64,000 nucleotides of DNA from Bacillota bacterium (GCA_023415825.1 JAEZJF010000026.1:1-64000); one strand, 5' to 3'. Counted from the first letter of the stretch, positions 1 to 8,323 are shown. The notes: generated by a model not told the origin, from the sequence alone. Numbers and translations: made by a program.

Positions 1-23
1 CATATTTAATTCAATCCTCCGCA
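1..23 (-). promoter_or_regulatory. possible ribosome binding site and start codon of a - strand gene leaving the window
   Basis: On the - strand, CGGAGG is followed after about 12 bases by an ATG whose last base is position 1. A gene could begin here and run out to the left. The spacing is longer than usual and only the start codon is inside the window, so this is a weak call. Confidence 0.25.
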
Positions 24-151
24 TTTTTTCACCCCGTGGTTTTTTTATGGGGTAATTATATACCGTTCCAATATTGAGACAAAATTACTAACGACTTTTA
101 AAGACAATATCACAAACGGATCACAGAATCAGAGATTCCAGAATTCTAAGA

Positions 152-180
152 TTGACAATGTCTGAAAAACCGCTTATAAT
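152..180 (+). promoter_or_regulatory. sigma-A promoter for tRNA-Leu
   Basis: A perfect TTGACA (152-157) and a perfect TATAAT (175-180) are separated by exactly 17 bases, the ideal vegetative promoter. Transcription would start near 187, leaving a leader of about 78 bases before the tRNA. Part of that leader (222-245) recurs at 53244-53267. Confidence 0.85.
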
Positions 181-221
181 AACCTTACCCGCTTCTGAAA
201 TCAGAGATTTTGAACGGGAAC

Positions 222-245
222 CCAAGTTATTGATACCTCGTATTA
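222..245 (+). repeat. dispersed 24-bp repeat, copy 1
   Basis: This stretch matches 53244-53267 at 23 of 24 positions. It contains the small dyad GATAC-N3-GTATT. Here it lies in the tRNA-Leu leader, 20 bases before the mature tRNA. Its function is unknown. Confidence 0.7.
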
Positions 246-264
246 ATAATTCTTGTCATAACTT

Positions 265-346
265 GCGGACATGGCGGAATGGCAGACGCACCAGATTTAG
301 GATCTGGCGGGTGACCGTGGAGGTTCAAGTCCTCTTGTCCGCACCA
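265..346 (+). tRNA. tRNA-Leu (anticodon UAG)
   Basis: The acceptor stem pairs GCGGACA (265-271) with TGTCCGC (336-342). The discriminator is A343 and CCA is encoded at 344-346. The anticodon arm is CCAGA-TTTAGGA-TCTGG, with anticodon TAG at 298-300, so it reads leucine CUN codons. A long variable arm follows, typical of class II tRNAs, and the T arm contains GTTCAAGTC. It has its own consensus promoter and a terminator directly downstream, so it appears to be a single-gene unit. Confidence 0.97.
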
Positions 347-353
347 AATAAAT

Positions 354-388
354 CGGCAAATTTCGATAGGAGATTTGCCGTTTTATTT
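354..388 (+). terminator. intrinsic terminator of tRNA-Leu
   Basis: The arms CGGCAAAT (354-361) and ATTTGCCG (373-380) form a perfect 8-bp stem followed by TTTTATTT. It lies eight bases after the tRNA CCA end. Confidence 0.9.
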
Positions 389-401
389 CTATACTTTTAT
401 T

Positions 402-410
402 TGCTATAAT
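402..410 (+). promoter_or_regulatory. extended -10 promoter of the DUF4177 gene
   Basis: TGC-TATAAT (TATAAT at 405-410) is an extended -10 element. No good -35 hexamer is visible at 17 bases, which such promoters do not need. It lies about 50 bases before the start of the next gene. Confidence 0.55.
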
Positions 411-460
411 AAGAATAAACTATTACATACATCCCCAGAACTGGGATTTGAGGTGAGAAT

Positions 461-658
461 ATGGAGAAATTTGAATATAAGACACTGTTTACTGATGCCA
501 AAGGAGTATTCGGTGGTAAGGTTGACCAGAGCACGTTCCAAAATGAATTGAATGAATTAGGTTTGCAGGGATGGGAGTTAGTAAGCACTGTTGCTGCCGC
601 TCAGAGCTATGGCAGCACAAGGTGGATCATTTCAATATTCAAACGCAAACTGCAGTAA
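461..658 (+). CDS. DUF4177 domain-containing small protein
   Basis: This 65-residue protein matches the DUF4177 pattern: an N-terminal stretch of the form 'MEKFEYKTL', a central 'ELNELGLQGWELVS' segment and a C-terminal 'IISIFKRKL' strand. The family consists of short, soluble, single-domain proteins of unknown function common in Firmicutes. The start is supported by GAGGTGAG a few bases upstream and an extended -10 promoter at 402-410. It appears monocistronic, with a weak hairpin at 752-776 downstream. Confidence 0.85.
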   Translation: MEKFEYKTLFTDAKGVFGGKVDQSTFQNELNELGLQGWELVSTVAAAQSYGSTRWIISIFKRKLQ

Positions 659-751
659 TCAACTCACAGTATAAGCCTGATCGATGTTTGAAGCCAAAAA
701 TCTTTTTTCCACTATCATTCCAAATCAAAGGACAAACTTTGATACAATGAA

Positions 752-778
752 AGTCACCTATCATGGGTGGCTTTTATT
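752..778 (+). terminator. weak candidate terminator
   Basis: GTCACC and GGTGGC pair with one G-T wobble over a six-base loop, followed by CTTTTATT. The stem is short and the T tract interrupted, so confidence is low. Confidence 0.4.
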
Positions 779-935
779 GTGTCCATGGCCCCGTGTCCAG
801 CCAACCCAAAATGCTGCCGCTCCTCCAATTCTGCCTCGCGGGGTCAAAATCCTGCACCCCCATATTGACGCTGAACTGTCGGCTAAAACATTGAACTCGG
901 TCGTTCTTCTATAGCTTCCAGCTATTGATTCGGCA

Positions 936-944
936 TGGTATAAT
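936..944 (+). promoter_or_regulatory. extended -10 promoter of the GNAT gene
   Basis: TGG-TATAAT (TATAAT at 939-944) forms an extended -10 element 45 bases before the GTG start of the acetyltransferase gene. No strong -35 is seen. Confidence 0.55.
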
Positions 945-989
945 GATGTTGGCTTTCGGTATAAAGCGAATTAGTTTAGGGGGTATTCC

Positions 990-1433
990 GTGGAAATTAA
1001 AATTATAAATGAGGATAAAAAGCAGTTTATTGATTTGCTTTTGCTTGCTGATGAGCAGGAATCTATGATAGACGAATATCTCGAGCGTGGAGAGCTGTTT
1101 GCCTTGTATGATAATGAATTGAAAAGCGTATGTGTTGTCACAGGCGAAAGCTCCGATACATGCGAACTTAAAAATATAGCAACATACGAAAAGTGGCACG
1201 GTATGGGATATGGCAGCAAGCTCATTCAATATATTTCAACATTTTACAAAGATAAATATAAAGCCATGATTGTCGGAACGGGCGATATTCCTTCAATCAT
1301 ACAGTTTTATGAAAAAAATGGTTTTTACCTTTCCCACAGGATTCATAACTTTTTTACAGACAACTACGACCACCCTATGTTTGAAAACGGGGTACAGCTT
1401 GTGGATATGATTTACTTAAAAAAAGAGTTATGA
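990..1433 (+). CDS. GNAT family N-acetyltransferase
   Basis: This 147-residue protein is of GNAT size and architecture. The acetyl-CoA binding signature is the segment 'EKWHGMGYGSKLI' (about residues 70-82, R/Q-x-x-G-x-G/A type), followed by the late-domain pattern 'IQFYEKNGF' seen in many small-molecule or protein acetyltransferases. The substrate cannot be told. The start is GTG at 990, with TAGGGGG at 977-983 as ribosome binding site. It stands alone, with its own promoter and a strong terminator after it. Confidence 0.88.
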   Translation: MEIKIINEDKKQFIDLLLLADEQESMIDEYLERGELFALYDNELKSVCVVTGESSDTCELKNIATYEKWHGMGYGSKLIQYISTFYKDKYKAMIVGTGDIPSIIQFYEKNGFYLSHRIHNFFTDNYDHPMFENGVQLVDMIYLKKEL

Positions 1434-1474
1434 ATATGTTAATCTTCGATACAGAAAGCGAACTACACCAAAAT

Positions 1475-1511
1475 GCCAGCCGAGGCATTGTCCCTGGCTG
1501 GCGTTTTTTTG
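1475..1511 (+). terminator. intrinsic terminator of the GNAT gene
   Basis: GCCAGCC (1475-1481) pairs with GGCTGGC (1496-1502), followed by GTTTTTTTG. The loop is 14 bases. Confidence 0.88.
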
Positions 1512-1614
1512 TTTATATATTCATAAAGTTTGCGGTGATAAATTTATATAAGTACATTTAAAAGCAAAAGTAAGTGACATAGCCTAAATTATGTCGTGTT
1601 TCTAGAAATATTTA

Positions 1615-1623
1615 TGATATAAT
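1615..1623 (+). promoter_or_regulatory. extended -10 promoter of the lipoprotein gene
   Basis: TGA-TATAAT (TATAAT at 1618-1623) is an extended -10 element about 80 bases before the GTG start at 1703. No good -35 is visible. Confidence 0.5.
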
Positions 1624-1702
1624 TTTTACAATAAATGAGGGTTCATCATGGTGTTTCCTATATAACAAGTAAGTACATAATTTGGGGAAAGGTTGATACA
1701 TT

Positions 1703-3319
1703 GTGGAAAAAATCTTTGCTTTACTTATGGTAGTAGCCCTTTTCTTTTGTGGATGTTCCCGATCATCTTCTTCTGTGGATAGCGGCAGCAAATCAACCAG
1801 CGAGCAGGAAACGAGCAATATTTCTGTAAACCCAACGGTTACAGGGCAGGAAACGAGCAATGTTTCTGTAAACCCAACGGTTATAGGGCAGGAAATAGTC
1901 TCTTTGTTGGATGCACGCCTGAATAAAAACGGCTATCCTACGCTGATAATGGGATTACATAGTGAACTAACATATGCTTTTGGCGGCGTATCCTACCAAT
2001 GTGATTTATATATTCCAAGCTGTGGAATGTATTTATATTTTATTTCGGATCCGGAAGACGGTAGTCTACGCCAGTTTACTTTTTATACGAATTACGACGA
2101 GATATTACCTCCATCTGAAATATTACAAGGCTACATCTTATCTTCCTTACCTTTTTTCTTTGAACCGGATACGTGGGAGAATCTTAGCAATCAACTGGGA
2201 ATTGGCGTTTCTTCCGGCAAAGGTCAATCTTTTGCTTCGACTGGAAAATTTGAATACTCTTATGAAAGCAATGAGACTTTTGCCTGTTTCAATGCTTGTG
2301 CGCTTAGTGAAGAATCTATTGATATAAAAACTCTTGATTTTGCAAACGGTAGAATAACACCACAAAAGATTGATTGGACGACTTCTGACTTTATCAAGAA
2401 GCTTGATGAATATGCTAAGAAGAAAGATCTGCCGCTTTTGTCAGACACTCGCCCTGTTTCTGTTGAGGCCGCAGATCTGGAAGGGTTGTCGTCTGATATC
2501 CGAGAAGGAAGTTATTATTCGCTGGGATCGGGAGTAAGGATGTACCTGTTTACTTCCGCAGAAGGTAGACTGGAACGGGTTGAGTTTGTTACTCTTTTGA
2601 ACAGTGTCACATCCGACAGCCTGAGCCGGTTTGCTTACCTTCTCACCATAACGGTGAATTTATTGGACGATGCGCAAGCTTCTGATATCCTTGATACTAT
2701 TGAAATTGATAATGTCAGCCAGGAAGGCAAACGCCTTGCAGTCGGAGGGCAAATGAATTATTCCTATTACGTAGATAACAAGAGCCTGTTATGTACTATT
2801 TCTCGCAATTCTCCTATAGTCTCCATGAGCAATGACGAAGAACCAGCTAATGATAGCGAGAAAGAAACCGAACCCAAAATAGAAACGCAACCAGAAGCAA
2901 CAAATGATTCGGACTCTTCCAATAGTGTTTCCAAGCCGCCCGAAACTGTGAAAAAGTCTAAAAACCCCTATACGGAAGGGACTCCGCGATTTGAAGGTTG
3001 GCTTTGCGAGGGGTTTGACATGGAATCTGATCCTACGACAGTGAAACCTGTCAATCCTAAAACCACTTTTAAACTTGGGGAAACCATTTACCTTGCGGGC
3101 CGCTACTACGGCTGGACAGGTGAGGAGCACTTAACCTTTATCTGGAATTATCCTGATGGCGCGACAGATGAATCGAAACGATACTATATGGTTGCGGGAA
3201 AACAAGAGAGCTCTGGATATAGCCGAGACTATGGCAGCTCTGGCCAAGGCAGTCTCACAATTATTATGGACAGTACAGGTCAAACGTTAGCCACATTATT
3301 ATTTACTCTAACAGAATAA
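1703..3319 (+). CDS. putative lipoprotein, function unknown
   Basis: The 538-residue product begins with a short positively charged and hydrophobic leader and a lipobox-like 'FFCGC' with the acceptor cysteine at residue 18, so it is probably a membrane-anchored extracytoplasmic lipoprotein. Residues 35-62 hold two tandem 14-residue repeats (QETSNISVNPTVTG type). A large body of unrecognised fold follows. A low-complexity E/T/S-rich linker lies near residues 375-420, then a C-terminal domain of about 115 residues rich in aromatic and glycine residues, possibly an Ig-like sandwich. The start is GTG, with a weak GGGGAAAGG upstream. I do not recognise the family; the surface location is inferred from the leader. 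Confidence 0.75.
   Translation: MEKIFALLMVVALFFCGCSRSSSSVDSGSKSTSEQETSNISVNPTVTGQETSNVSVNPTVIGQEIVSLLDARLNKNGYPTLIMGLHSELTYAFGGVSYQCDLYIPSCGMYLYFISDPEDGSLRQFTFYTNYDEILPPSEILQGYILSSLPFFFEPDTWENLSNQLGIGVSSGKGQSFASTGKFEYSYESNETFACFNACALSEESIDIKTLDFANGRITPQKIDWTTSDFIKKLDEYAKKKDLPLLSDTRPVSVEAADLEGLSSDIREGSYYSLGSGVRMYLFTSAEGRLERVEFVTLLNSVTSDSLSRFAYLLTITVNLLDDAQASDILDTIEIDNVSQEGKRLAVGGQMNYSYYVDNKSLLCTISRNSPIVSMSNDEEPANDSEKETEPKIETQPEATNDSDSSNSVSKPPETVKKSKNPYTEGTPRFEGWLCEGFDMESDPTTVKPVNPKTTFKLGETIYLAGRYYGWTGEEHLTFIWNYPDGATDESKRYYMVAGKQESSGYSRDYGSSGQGSLTIIMDSTGQTLATLLFTLTE
1805..1888 (+). repeat. two tandem 42-bp coding repeats
   Basis: A 42-bp unit starting CAGGAAACGAG occurs at 1805-1846 and 1847-1888 with few mismatches, plus a partial third start at 1889. 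It encodes the 14-residue repeat in the linker just after the lipobox. Such repeats can change copy number by slippage. Confidence 0.85.
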
Positions 3320-3364
3320 ATCCTCTAACTCATTCTGGTAAAACACGCTTCTCGGGAGGTGGCT

Positions 3365-4540
3365 ATGGAAGTTTCATCAAAAATCGGGCATCATTTAAAA
3401 ACATCGGTAATGCTGGGATCTTTCGCTTTTGGATTCATGTCATTCTTATTGCCTATTTACAGCAAAAGCATTGGTGGGAATGCATTAGCTATCGGAGGGC
3501 TATTTTCAATATTCAGCGTTGTAACTTTGATACTAAGGCCATTTATCGGAAAAGGGATAGACAAATATGGTAGGAAAGCCTTCTTTGTTGCTGCCTTTCT
3601 CTTTTATGGAATTTCTATGTTATTGTTTTCATATTCAACCAATATCCTCTCTTTGTATGTAGGCAGGTTTATTCAGGCAATAGGTGCTTCGCTTATGTGG
3701 ATTTCGGCTTATTCTATTGCTATAGATACCGCAGATGATGAAAGAAGAGGGGCTGCTATCGGACAGGTAGATGGTGCAAGCAGCAAGGGAGCATTATATG
3801 GAGCTTTAGTAGGTTTTGTCATATTAAGTAATCTTACTCTTATGAGTGGCTGGAATATTTTATTTAAGGGTTATGCGATTTTGTCGATAGCAGCAGGCTA
3901 TGTGGCATATAAGTATATACCGGAAACAAAAACAGCCGGCAGTGAACCGACTGGCTCCGGCAGCAGAAAACTGAATAATGGCTTTATTAAGTTATTGTTA
4001 ATAGTTTTTTTTAGCTCAATATCAGTATCCATGTTGAGTCCTCTTCTAATGATTTATCTTCAAGAGAGATTTACCACTGATATTGGTACATTAGCATCCG
4101 CATTTATTCCCGCGGCTGTTGTATATGCGTTTTTACCTTCAAAACTTGGCAGAATCAGTGATAAATATGGCAGGATAATGCCGATGGCAATAGGGTTAAT
4201 CGCTTCAGGCACAGTTTCTTTGTGGTTCACGCACATTCAGAGTATCGAAATATTGGTTGTTCTTTGGGCCTTGGAATCTATAGGCATTGTCTTGGCCTCA
4301 CCGGCAGAGAAAGCATTGGTTGCAGATATGGCAGGAGAAGATATTCGCGGCTCTGCATACGGATTATATTTATTTATTGCTAGTTTGGGTGCAGTCATTG
4401 GACCTTTGATAGGCGGATGGTTATATGACTCTTTTGGGCATGCTGTTCCGTTCTATGTCAACGGGAGTATACTGTTGTTTGATGCTGTTTTAGTAATAAT
4501 CCTATTTAGGCGAACTGGTCTTCAGAAGAGGATAAAATAA
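3365..4540 (+). CDS. MFS transporter (drug efflux-like)
   Basis: The product has about 391 residues and 12 predicted membrane segments with the major facilitator pattern. The first-half cytoplasmic loop motif appears as 'GKGIDKYGRK' between TM2 and TM3, and again in the second half as 'GRISDKYGR'. Length and motifs fit the DHA1-type drug:H+ antiporter group, but the substrate is unknown. ATG at 3365 is preferred over GTG at 3359, because GGGAGG (3354-3359) overlaps the GTG and sits at normal spacing from the ATG. The GNAT-serine hydrolase fusion starts 11 bases after the stop, so the two are probably co-transcribed. Confidence 0.88.
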   Translation: MEVSSKIGHHLKTSVMLGSFAFGFMSFLLPIYSKSIGGNALAIGGLFSIFSVVTLILRPFIGKGIDKYGRKAFFVAAFLFYGISMLLFSYSTNILSLYVGRFIQAIGASLMWISAYSIAIDTADDERRGAAIGQVDGASSKGALYGALVGFVILSNLTLMSGWNILFKGYAILSIAAGYVAYKYIPETKTAGSEPTGSGSRKLNNGFIKLLLIVFFSSISVSMLSPLLMIYLQERFTTDIGTLASAFIPAAVVYAFLPSKLGRISDKYGRIMPMAIGLIASGTVSLWFTHIQSIEILVVLWALESIGIVLASPAEKALVADMAGEDIRGSAYGLYLFIASLGAVIGPLIGGWLYDSFGHAVPFYVNGSILLFDAVLVIILFRRTGLQKRIK

Positions 4541-4551
4541 GGAGAATTGAT

Positions 4552-6033
4552 ATGTGTAATCAAGGTTTGTATTTGCGAAATATAGAAGAGGCAGATCTAG
4601 CACTAATGGATGCATGGCTGCATAAGCCATACATTTTGCACTGGTATGAAGACCCGGAGGCATGGATTGACGAGATTAAGCAACGAAGTGGTGATTTTGC
4701 GTTCATTCATCATTTTATCGTAATGGAGGATGAGCAGCCAATTGGCTTCTGCCAATATTATGACTGCTACAACGCAGGAGAAGAATGGTATTCTGTTCAT
4801 ACACCCGGCGAAACGTATAGCGTGGATTATTTGATCGGTGAAGAACAGTATCTTCGTAAAGGCTATGGCAAAAAGATCATACAAATGCTTATCGATAGAA
4901 TCCGTGAAGAAACACAGGCGAAAGAGATTATCGTACAACCGGAAGAAGAAAACCAACCTTCCTGCAAAGCTCTTATTTCATGTGGCTTTGAATATGACAA
5001 AACTACTGCCTATTACAAAATGAATCTGCAAAGAGAGGCAACTTCTATGAACTGGGCTCATCGGATCGATAAAACGTTTAGCGGCGTTATTTCCATTGCA
5101 AAAGATGGAAAAGATATCTTTCGCGGCGGATTTGGATTTGCGGACAAGGCAAATCAAATCCCAAATGAGAATGAAACAAAATTTGGAACCGCATCTGCGG
5201 GAAAGGTTTTTGTCGCCACGGCAATTTTAGGTCTTATTGAAAAAGGGGTTATTCAATTTGAATCCTCGATTGGCGATTTGCTGGATTTTGACATGAAACA
5301 AATTGATCCTCAAATCACCATTCGACAGCTTTTGAATCATACCTCCGGCATACCTGATTACTTCGATGAAACGGTTATGCACGAGTATGAAGATTTATGG
5401 AAAGACTTTCCCAATTATCGTATTCGGAAGTCCGCAGATATCATTCCCTTGTTTATCGATAAGCCCATGATGTATCCGAGAGGGCAAAGATTTCAGTATA
5501 ACAATACAGGATATGTCGTTTTGGGGTTGGTGATTGAGGCGGTTGTGAAAATGCCATTTGATGATTATCTTCAAAAAGCTATTTTTGAGCCCTGTGGCAT
5601 GGTGAATACCGGGTATTATGAACTTGACAGATTGCCTGCCAGATGCGCTTTTTCATACATCTATGACGACGAGAAAAACGATTACAGGACAAATATTTTT
5701 AGTATTGATGCAAAAGGAACTGGCGCAGGCGGAGCTTTTACCACCGCCCCTGATATCCAAAAATTTTGGGATGCTTTACTGGGCGAAAAGTTAATCAATG
5801 CATCAATGTTGAAACAAATGTTGTCTCCCCAGGTTGATGAACAATGTTATGGTTATGGAGTATGGCTCTTAGACGGAAAAATTCCATCGTTTCAAGGCTG
5901 TGATCCCGGCGCAAACTTTTTTACGTCATATGATGTAGACAAGAATCTTTCGATAACGATATTAAGCAATATTGACTATGATGTTGAAAGCCTCCATGAC
6001 GAGTTGTACTCTTTGGCAAGCAGTATATCATGA
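4552..6033 (+). CDS. GNAT acetyltransferase fused to a class C beta-lactamase-like serine hydrolase
   Basis: The 493-residue protein joins two enzymes. Residues 1-160 form an acetyltransferase resembling the AAC(6') aminoglycoside group, with the acetyl-CoA segment 'LRKGYGKKII' and a late 'KALISCGF'. Residues 166-493 form a penicillin-binding-protein/beta-lactamase class C fold with the S-x-x-K nucleophile motif (Ser215-Lys218), 'HTSGIPDY', and Y-N-N at 316-318. No signal peptide precedes the hydrolase half, so it would be cytoplasmic. At the junction lies ATG 5047 with GAGAGG at 5033-5038, spacing eight, so the hydrolase could also be made separately. Substrates are unknown; antibiotic modification is possible but not shown. 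Confidence 0.88.
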   Translation: MCNQGLYLRNIEEADLALMDAWLHKPYILHWYEDPEAWIDEIKQRSGDFAFIHHFIVMEDEQPIGFCQYYDCYNAGEEWYSVHTPGETYSVDYLIGEEQYLRKGYGKKIIQMLIDRIREETQAKEIIVQPEEENQPSCKALISCGFEYDKTTAYYKMNLQREATSMNWAHRIDKTFSGVISIAKDGKDIFRGGFGFADKANQIPNENETKFGTASAGKVFVATAILGLIEKGVIQFESSIGDLLDFDMKQIDPQITIRQLLNHTSGIPDYFDETVMHEYEDLWKDFPNYRIRKSADIIPLFIDKPMMYPRGQRFQYNNTGYVVLGLVIEAVVKMPFDDYLQKAIFEPCGMVNTGYYELDRLPARCAFSYIYDDEKNDYRTNIFSIDAKGTGAGGAFTTAPDIQKFWDALLGEKLINASMLKQMLSPQVDEQCYGYGVWLLDGKIPSFQGCDPGANFFTSYDVDKNLSITILSNIDYDVESLHDELYSLASSIS

Positions 6034-6096
6034 AGTTATTTCAGTGAGCATCAAAGCTGCATCCCTATTACGCCATACTAAAAAAGGGTGATTGAT

Positions 6097-7113
6097 ATGA
6101 CATTATCAATAAAAAATGATGCTAAGAAAAAAAGAAAAAATAAGACAAGAATAAAAATCTTACTCGTTATCGTAGTGCTATTGATCTCGGGAATTACATA
6201 TGAACAAATAAGTAGGCACTTAGACAGTAGCGGATACCCACCTATTGGTAGTCTAATTGATGTCAACAATCATGCTATGCATATTTGGGCAGAAGGGATC
6301 GGAGATGCAACAGTCGTGTTTGGGAGTGGGTATCAGATACCAAGTGGGTATGTTGACTTTTACCCACTATATAATGAAATCTCAAAGCACTCAAGAGTGG
6401 TGGTATATGATAAACCGGGGTATGGATGGAGCGATATTACCGACGCTCCCAGAGATATTGATACAATGACAAAAGAAATCCATGAAGTGTTAGCTAAATC
6501 AGGCGAAAAACCACCTTATATATTTGTAGCACATTCCATAGCATCACTGGAAGCTGTAAGGTTTGCGCAGATGTACCCCGATGAGGTCAGGGGTGTTGTT
6601 TTAATAGATGGCTCCAATCCCGCTATGTATACAAATATTAAAAAGCAGTCATCATTTGCTTATTTGCGTACATTTTTATTCAAAGGAACGATTTCTCTCG
6701 CAAATAATATTGGAATAGGCAGATTAGTGTTACATACAATATACCCTTATGATTCGACACCACTGTCGACCGGAAGAAATGGTATGCCTGGGGTGCCGGA
6801 ACAACTAAAAAAGCTTGATGAGTCATTGTTTTTAAAAACATTTAATAATCAAAATCAAATAGATGAAGGAAAAAATAAAGAAAAAAATGCAACTATCGTT
6901 TTATCTCACGGCTATATAGGAGATATGCCACTTAGAATAATTACTTCTGAAGAATTAACAAATTATCATGACAGTAAAGAAAACCAATTTAATTTATTAA
7001 AGTGGTCTACAAACAGCAAGCAAGTTGTAGTTAATGGTGCAGGACACGCCATTCATTGGTTTAATCCTGAATTGATTAATTCAGAAATATTAGAGCTTCT
7101 AAATAGCAAATAA
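6097..7113 (+). CDS. membrane-anchored alpha/beta hydrolase
   Basis: This 338-residue protein has a lysine-rich N-terminus and one hydrophobic anchor (about residues 18-36), then an alpha/beta hydrolase domain. The oxyanion region is 'FGSGYQIPSG', the nucleophile elbow is A-H-S-I-A with Ser147, and the catalytic His is in 'GAGHAIHWF' near the C-terminus. The usual first Gly of G-x-S-x-G is replaced by Ala. It resembles the hydrolase at 16915-17886 in anchor, order of motifs and elbow. ATG 6097 is chosen because AAGGGTG lies at good spacing, while GTG 6088 overlaps that site. The substrate is unknown. Confidence 0.85.
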   Translation: MTLSIKNDAKKKRKNKTRIKILLVIVVLLISGITYEQISRHLDSSGYPPIGSLIDVNNHAMHIWAEGIGDATVVFGSGYQIPSGYVDFYPLYNEISKHSRVVVYDKPGYGWSDITDAPRDIDTMTKEIHEVLAKSGEKPPYIFVAHSIASLEAVRFAQMYPDEVRGVVLIDGSNPAMYTNIKKQSSFAYLRTFLFKGTISLANNIGIGRLVLHTIYPYDSTPLSTGRNGMPGVPEQLKKLDESLFLKTFNNQNQIDEGKNKEKNATIVLSHGYIGDMPLRIITSEELTNYHDSKENQFNLLKWSTNSKQVVVNGAGHAIHWFNPELINSEILELLNSK

Positions 7114-7278
7114 GGGAGCTAAATGCAATCCTTATTTTACTGTCGATTTATACACAACACTAACGGAGGTATGCCAAGAAAAAGCAGTGCGTGTTTCTAT
7201 AGTTGCTGTGGTATGGTACAATTATGTTTGCTAGTTGTTGGTACATAAAGGAAAAAAGATGAGGTAGAGGTGAAAGAA

Positions 7279-8109
7279 ATGGCTGTAGAGAAGCAATATT
7301 TATCAGATGTTGAAGCGATATTATCTCATAGACATGATAATGGAGGCGATCTTTGGACTACACCTGATAAACGTCTGCTAAAGGGAGCCCCGTTCTCAAC
7401 GCTGGAGAGCGTACTTCATCTATTGGAGTTGGGGATGGAACCCACGGAGCCTTTACTAAAAGCCGCCGCCGAATTGATTTTTAGCACCTGGCAGGAGGAT
7501 GGACGTTTTAAGTTGTACCCGAAAGGCTCTATTTACCCCTGCCAAACTATCCACGCCGCCGATGTACTTTGTCAAATGGGGTATGCCGCTGATGCCAGAC
7601 TGCAAAAAACCTTCCAGCATCTTTTAGATATTCAATATTCCGATGGAGGCTGGCGCTGCAATAAGTTCAGCTTTGGCCGGGGCCCGGAAACGGAGTATTC
7701 AAATCCCTTCCCAACACTTACCGCCTTGAATGCGTTCCGCTTTAGCGACTACCTCAACAAAGAACCAGCACTTGATAAGGCTGTGGATTTTTTGCTGGAG
7801 CATTGGACAATTAGGAAGCCCATTGGCCCGTGCCACTATGGAATTGGCACATTGTTTATGCAGGTCGAATACCCTTTCCGGAACTACAATCTTTTTGTTT
7901 ATGTCTATGTTTTATCCTTTTACAACCGGGCAAAGAAGGACAAGCGTTTTCTCGAGGCTTTGGAAACACTGAAATCCAAAATGGTGAATGGGCAGATCGT
8001 GGTAGAGCGCGTTGTTCCAAAGCTGGCCGAGCTTTCTTTCTGTAAAAAAGGGAAGCCAAGTGAATTGGGAACAAAACGCTATCATGAGATTTTAGAAAAC
8101 CTAGGTTGA
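7279..8109 (+). CDS. prenyltransferase/squalene-cyclase-fold (alpha/alpha toroid) protein
   Basis: The 276-residue product contains repeats of the prenyltransferase and squalene oxidase type: 'STWQEDGRF' and 'LDIQYSDGGWRCNKF' resemble the QW motif of the alpha/alpha barrel, and helices of similar length follow. No terpene-cyclase DxDD is visible and the length is only about half of a cyclase, so enzymatic function is doubtful. Such single-domain toroids are common, poorly studied proteins in Firmicutes. ATG 7279 follows AGAGGTG; GTG 7270 is an alternative that adds three residues. It stands alone and a hairpin terminator follows. Confidence 0.75.
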   Translation: MAVEKQYLSDVEAILSHRHDNGGDLWTTPDKRLLKGAPFSTLESVLHLLELGMEPTEPLLKAAAELIFSTWQEDGRFKLYPKGSIYPCQTIHAADVLCQMGYAADARLQKTFQHLLDIQYSDGGWRCNKFSFGRGPETEYSNPFPTLTALNAFRFSDYLNKEPALDKAVDFLLEHWTIRKPIGPCHYGIGTLFMQVEYPFRNYNLFVYVYVLSFYNRAKKDKRFLEALETLKSKMVNGQIVVERVVPKLAELSFCKKGKPSELGTKRYHEILENLG

Positions 8110-8130
8110 ATTGAAGATATCATTCTGGAC

Positions 8131-8166
8131 AAAAGGTTCATGCGAGAGCATGGGCCTTTTTTAGGT
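8131..8166 (+). terminator. intrinsic terminator
   Basis: GGTTCATGC pairs with GCATGGGCC (two G-T wobbles) over the loop GAGA, followed by TTTTTT. It ends the preceding gene. Confidence 0.8.
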
Positions 8167-8193
8167 TATGGCAGTGAGACTATGGAAATATCC

Positions 8194-8247
8194 GCAACAT
8201 ATATTTAGATAATCATCGAAATATATGTTGCTTATTTATCTAAATAT
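8194..8247 (+). promoter_or_regulatory. two overlapping perfect inverted repeats, candidate operator of the ArsR-type gene
   Basis: GCAACATATATTT (8194-8206) is a perfect 13-bp inverted repeat with 8219-8231. ATATTTAGATAA (8201-8212) is a perfect 12-bp inverted repeat with 8236-8247. The left arms overlap, so only one hairpin could form at a time. They lie about 80-130 bases before the regulator start, where an autoregulatory operator would be expected. Confidence 0.65.
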
Positions 8248-8323
8248 GAATATACTAATGTTAGATGAATGACTAAATAATATTTTGATATTCATAATAC
8301 ATTGAGTAACTGGAGGTATTTGT

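Larger units (their letters stand above)
659..989 (+). other. 331-bp intergenic stretch with no convincing gene
   Basis: I see no gene here. A 76-codon open frame (684-914) has no ribosome binding site and a composition unlike neighbouring proteins. The stretch holds a weak hairpin (GTCACC/GGTGGC, 753-771, then CTTTTATT) that may end the DUF4177 transcript, and a promoter at 936-944 for the next gene. Confidence 0.5.

Noticed and set aside
1..60. Hairpin ACCCC/GGGGT near the left edge as a terminator
   Set aside because: The T tracts lie inside the loop or on the wrong side for either strand.
684..914. 76-codon open frame on the + strand
   Set aside because: It has no ribosome binding site, no recognisable pattern, and overlaps a candidate terminator.
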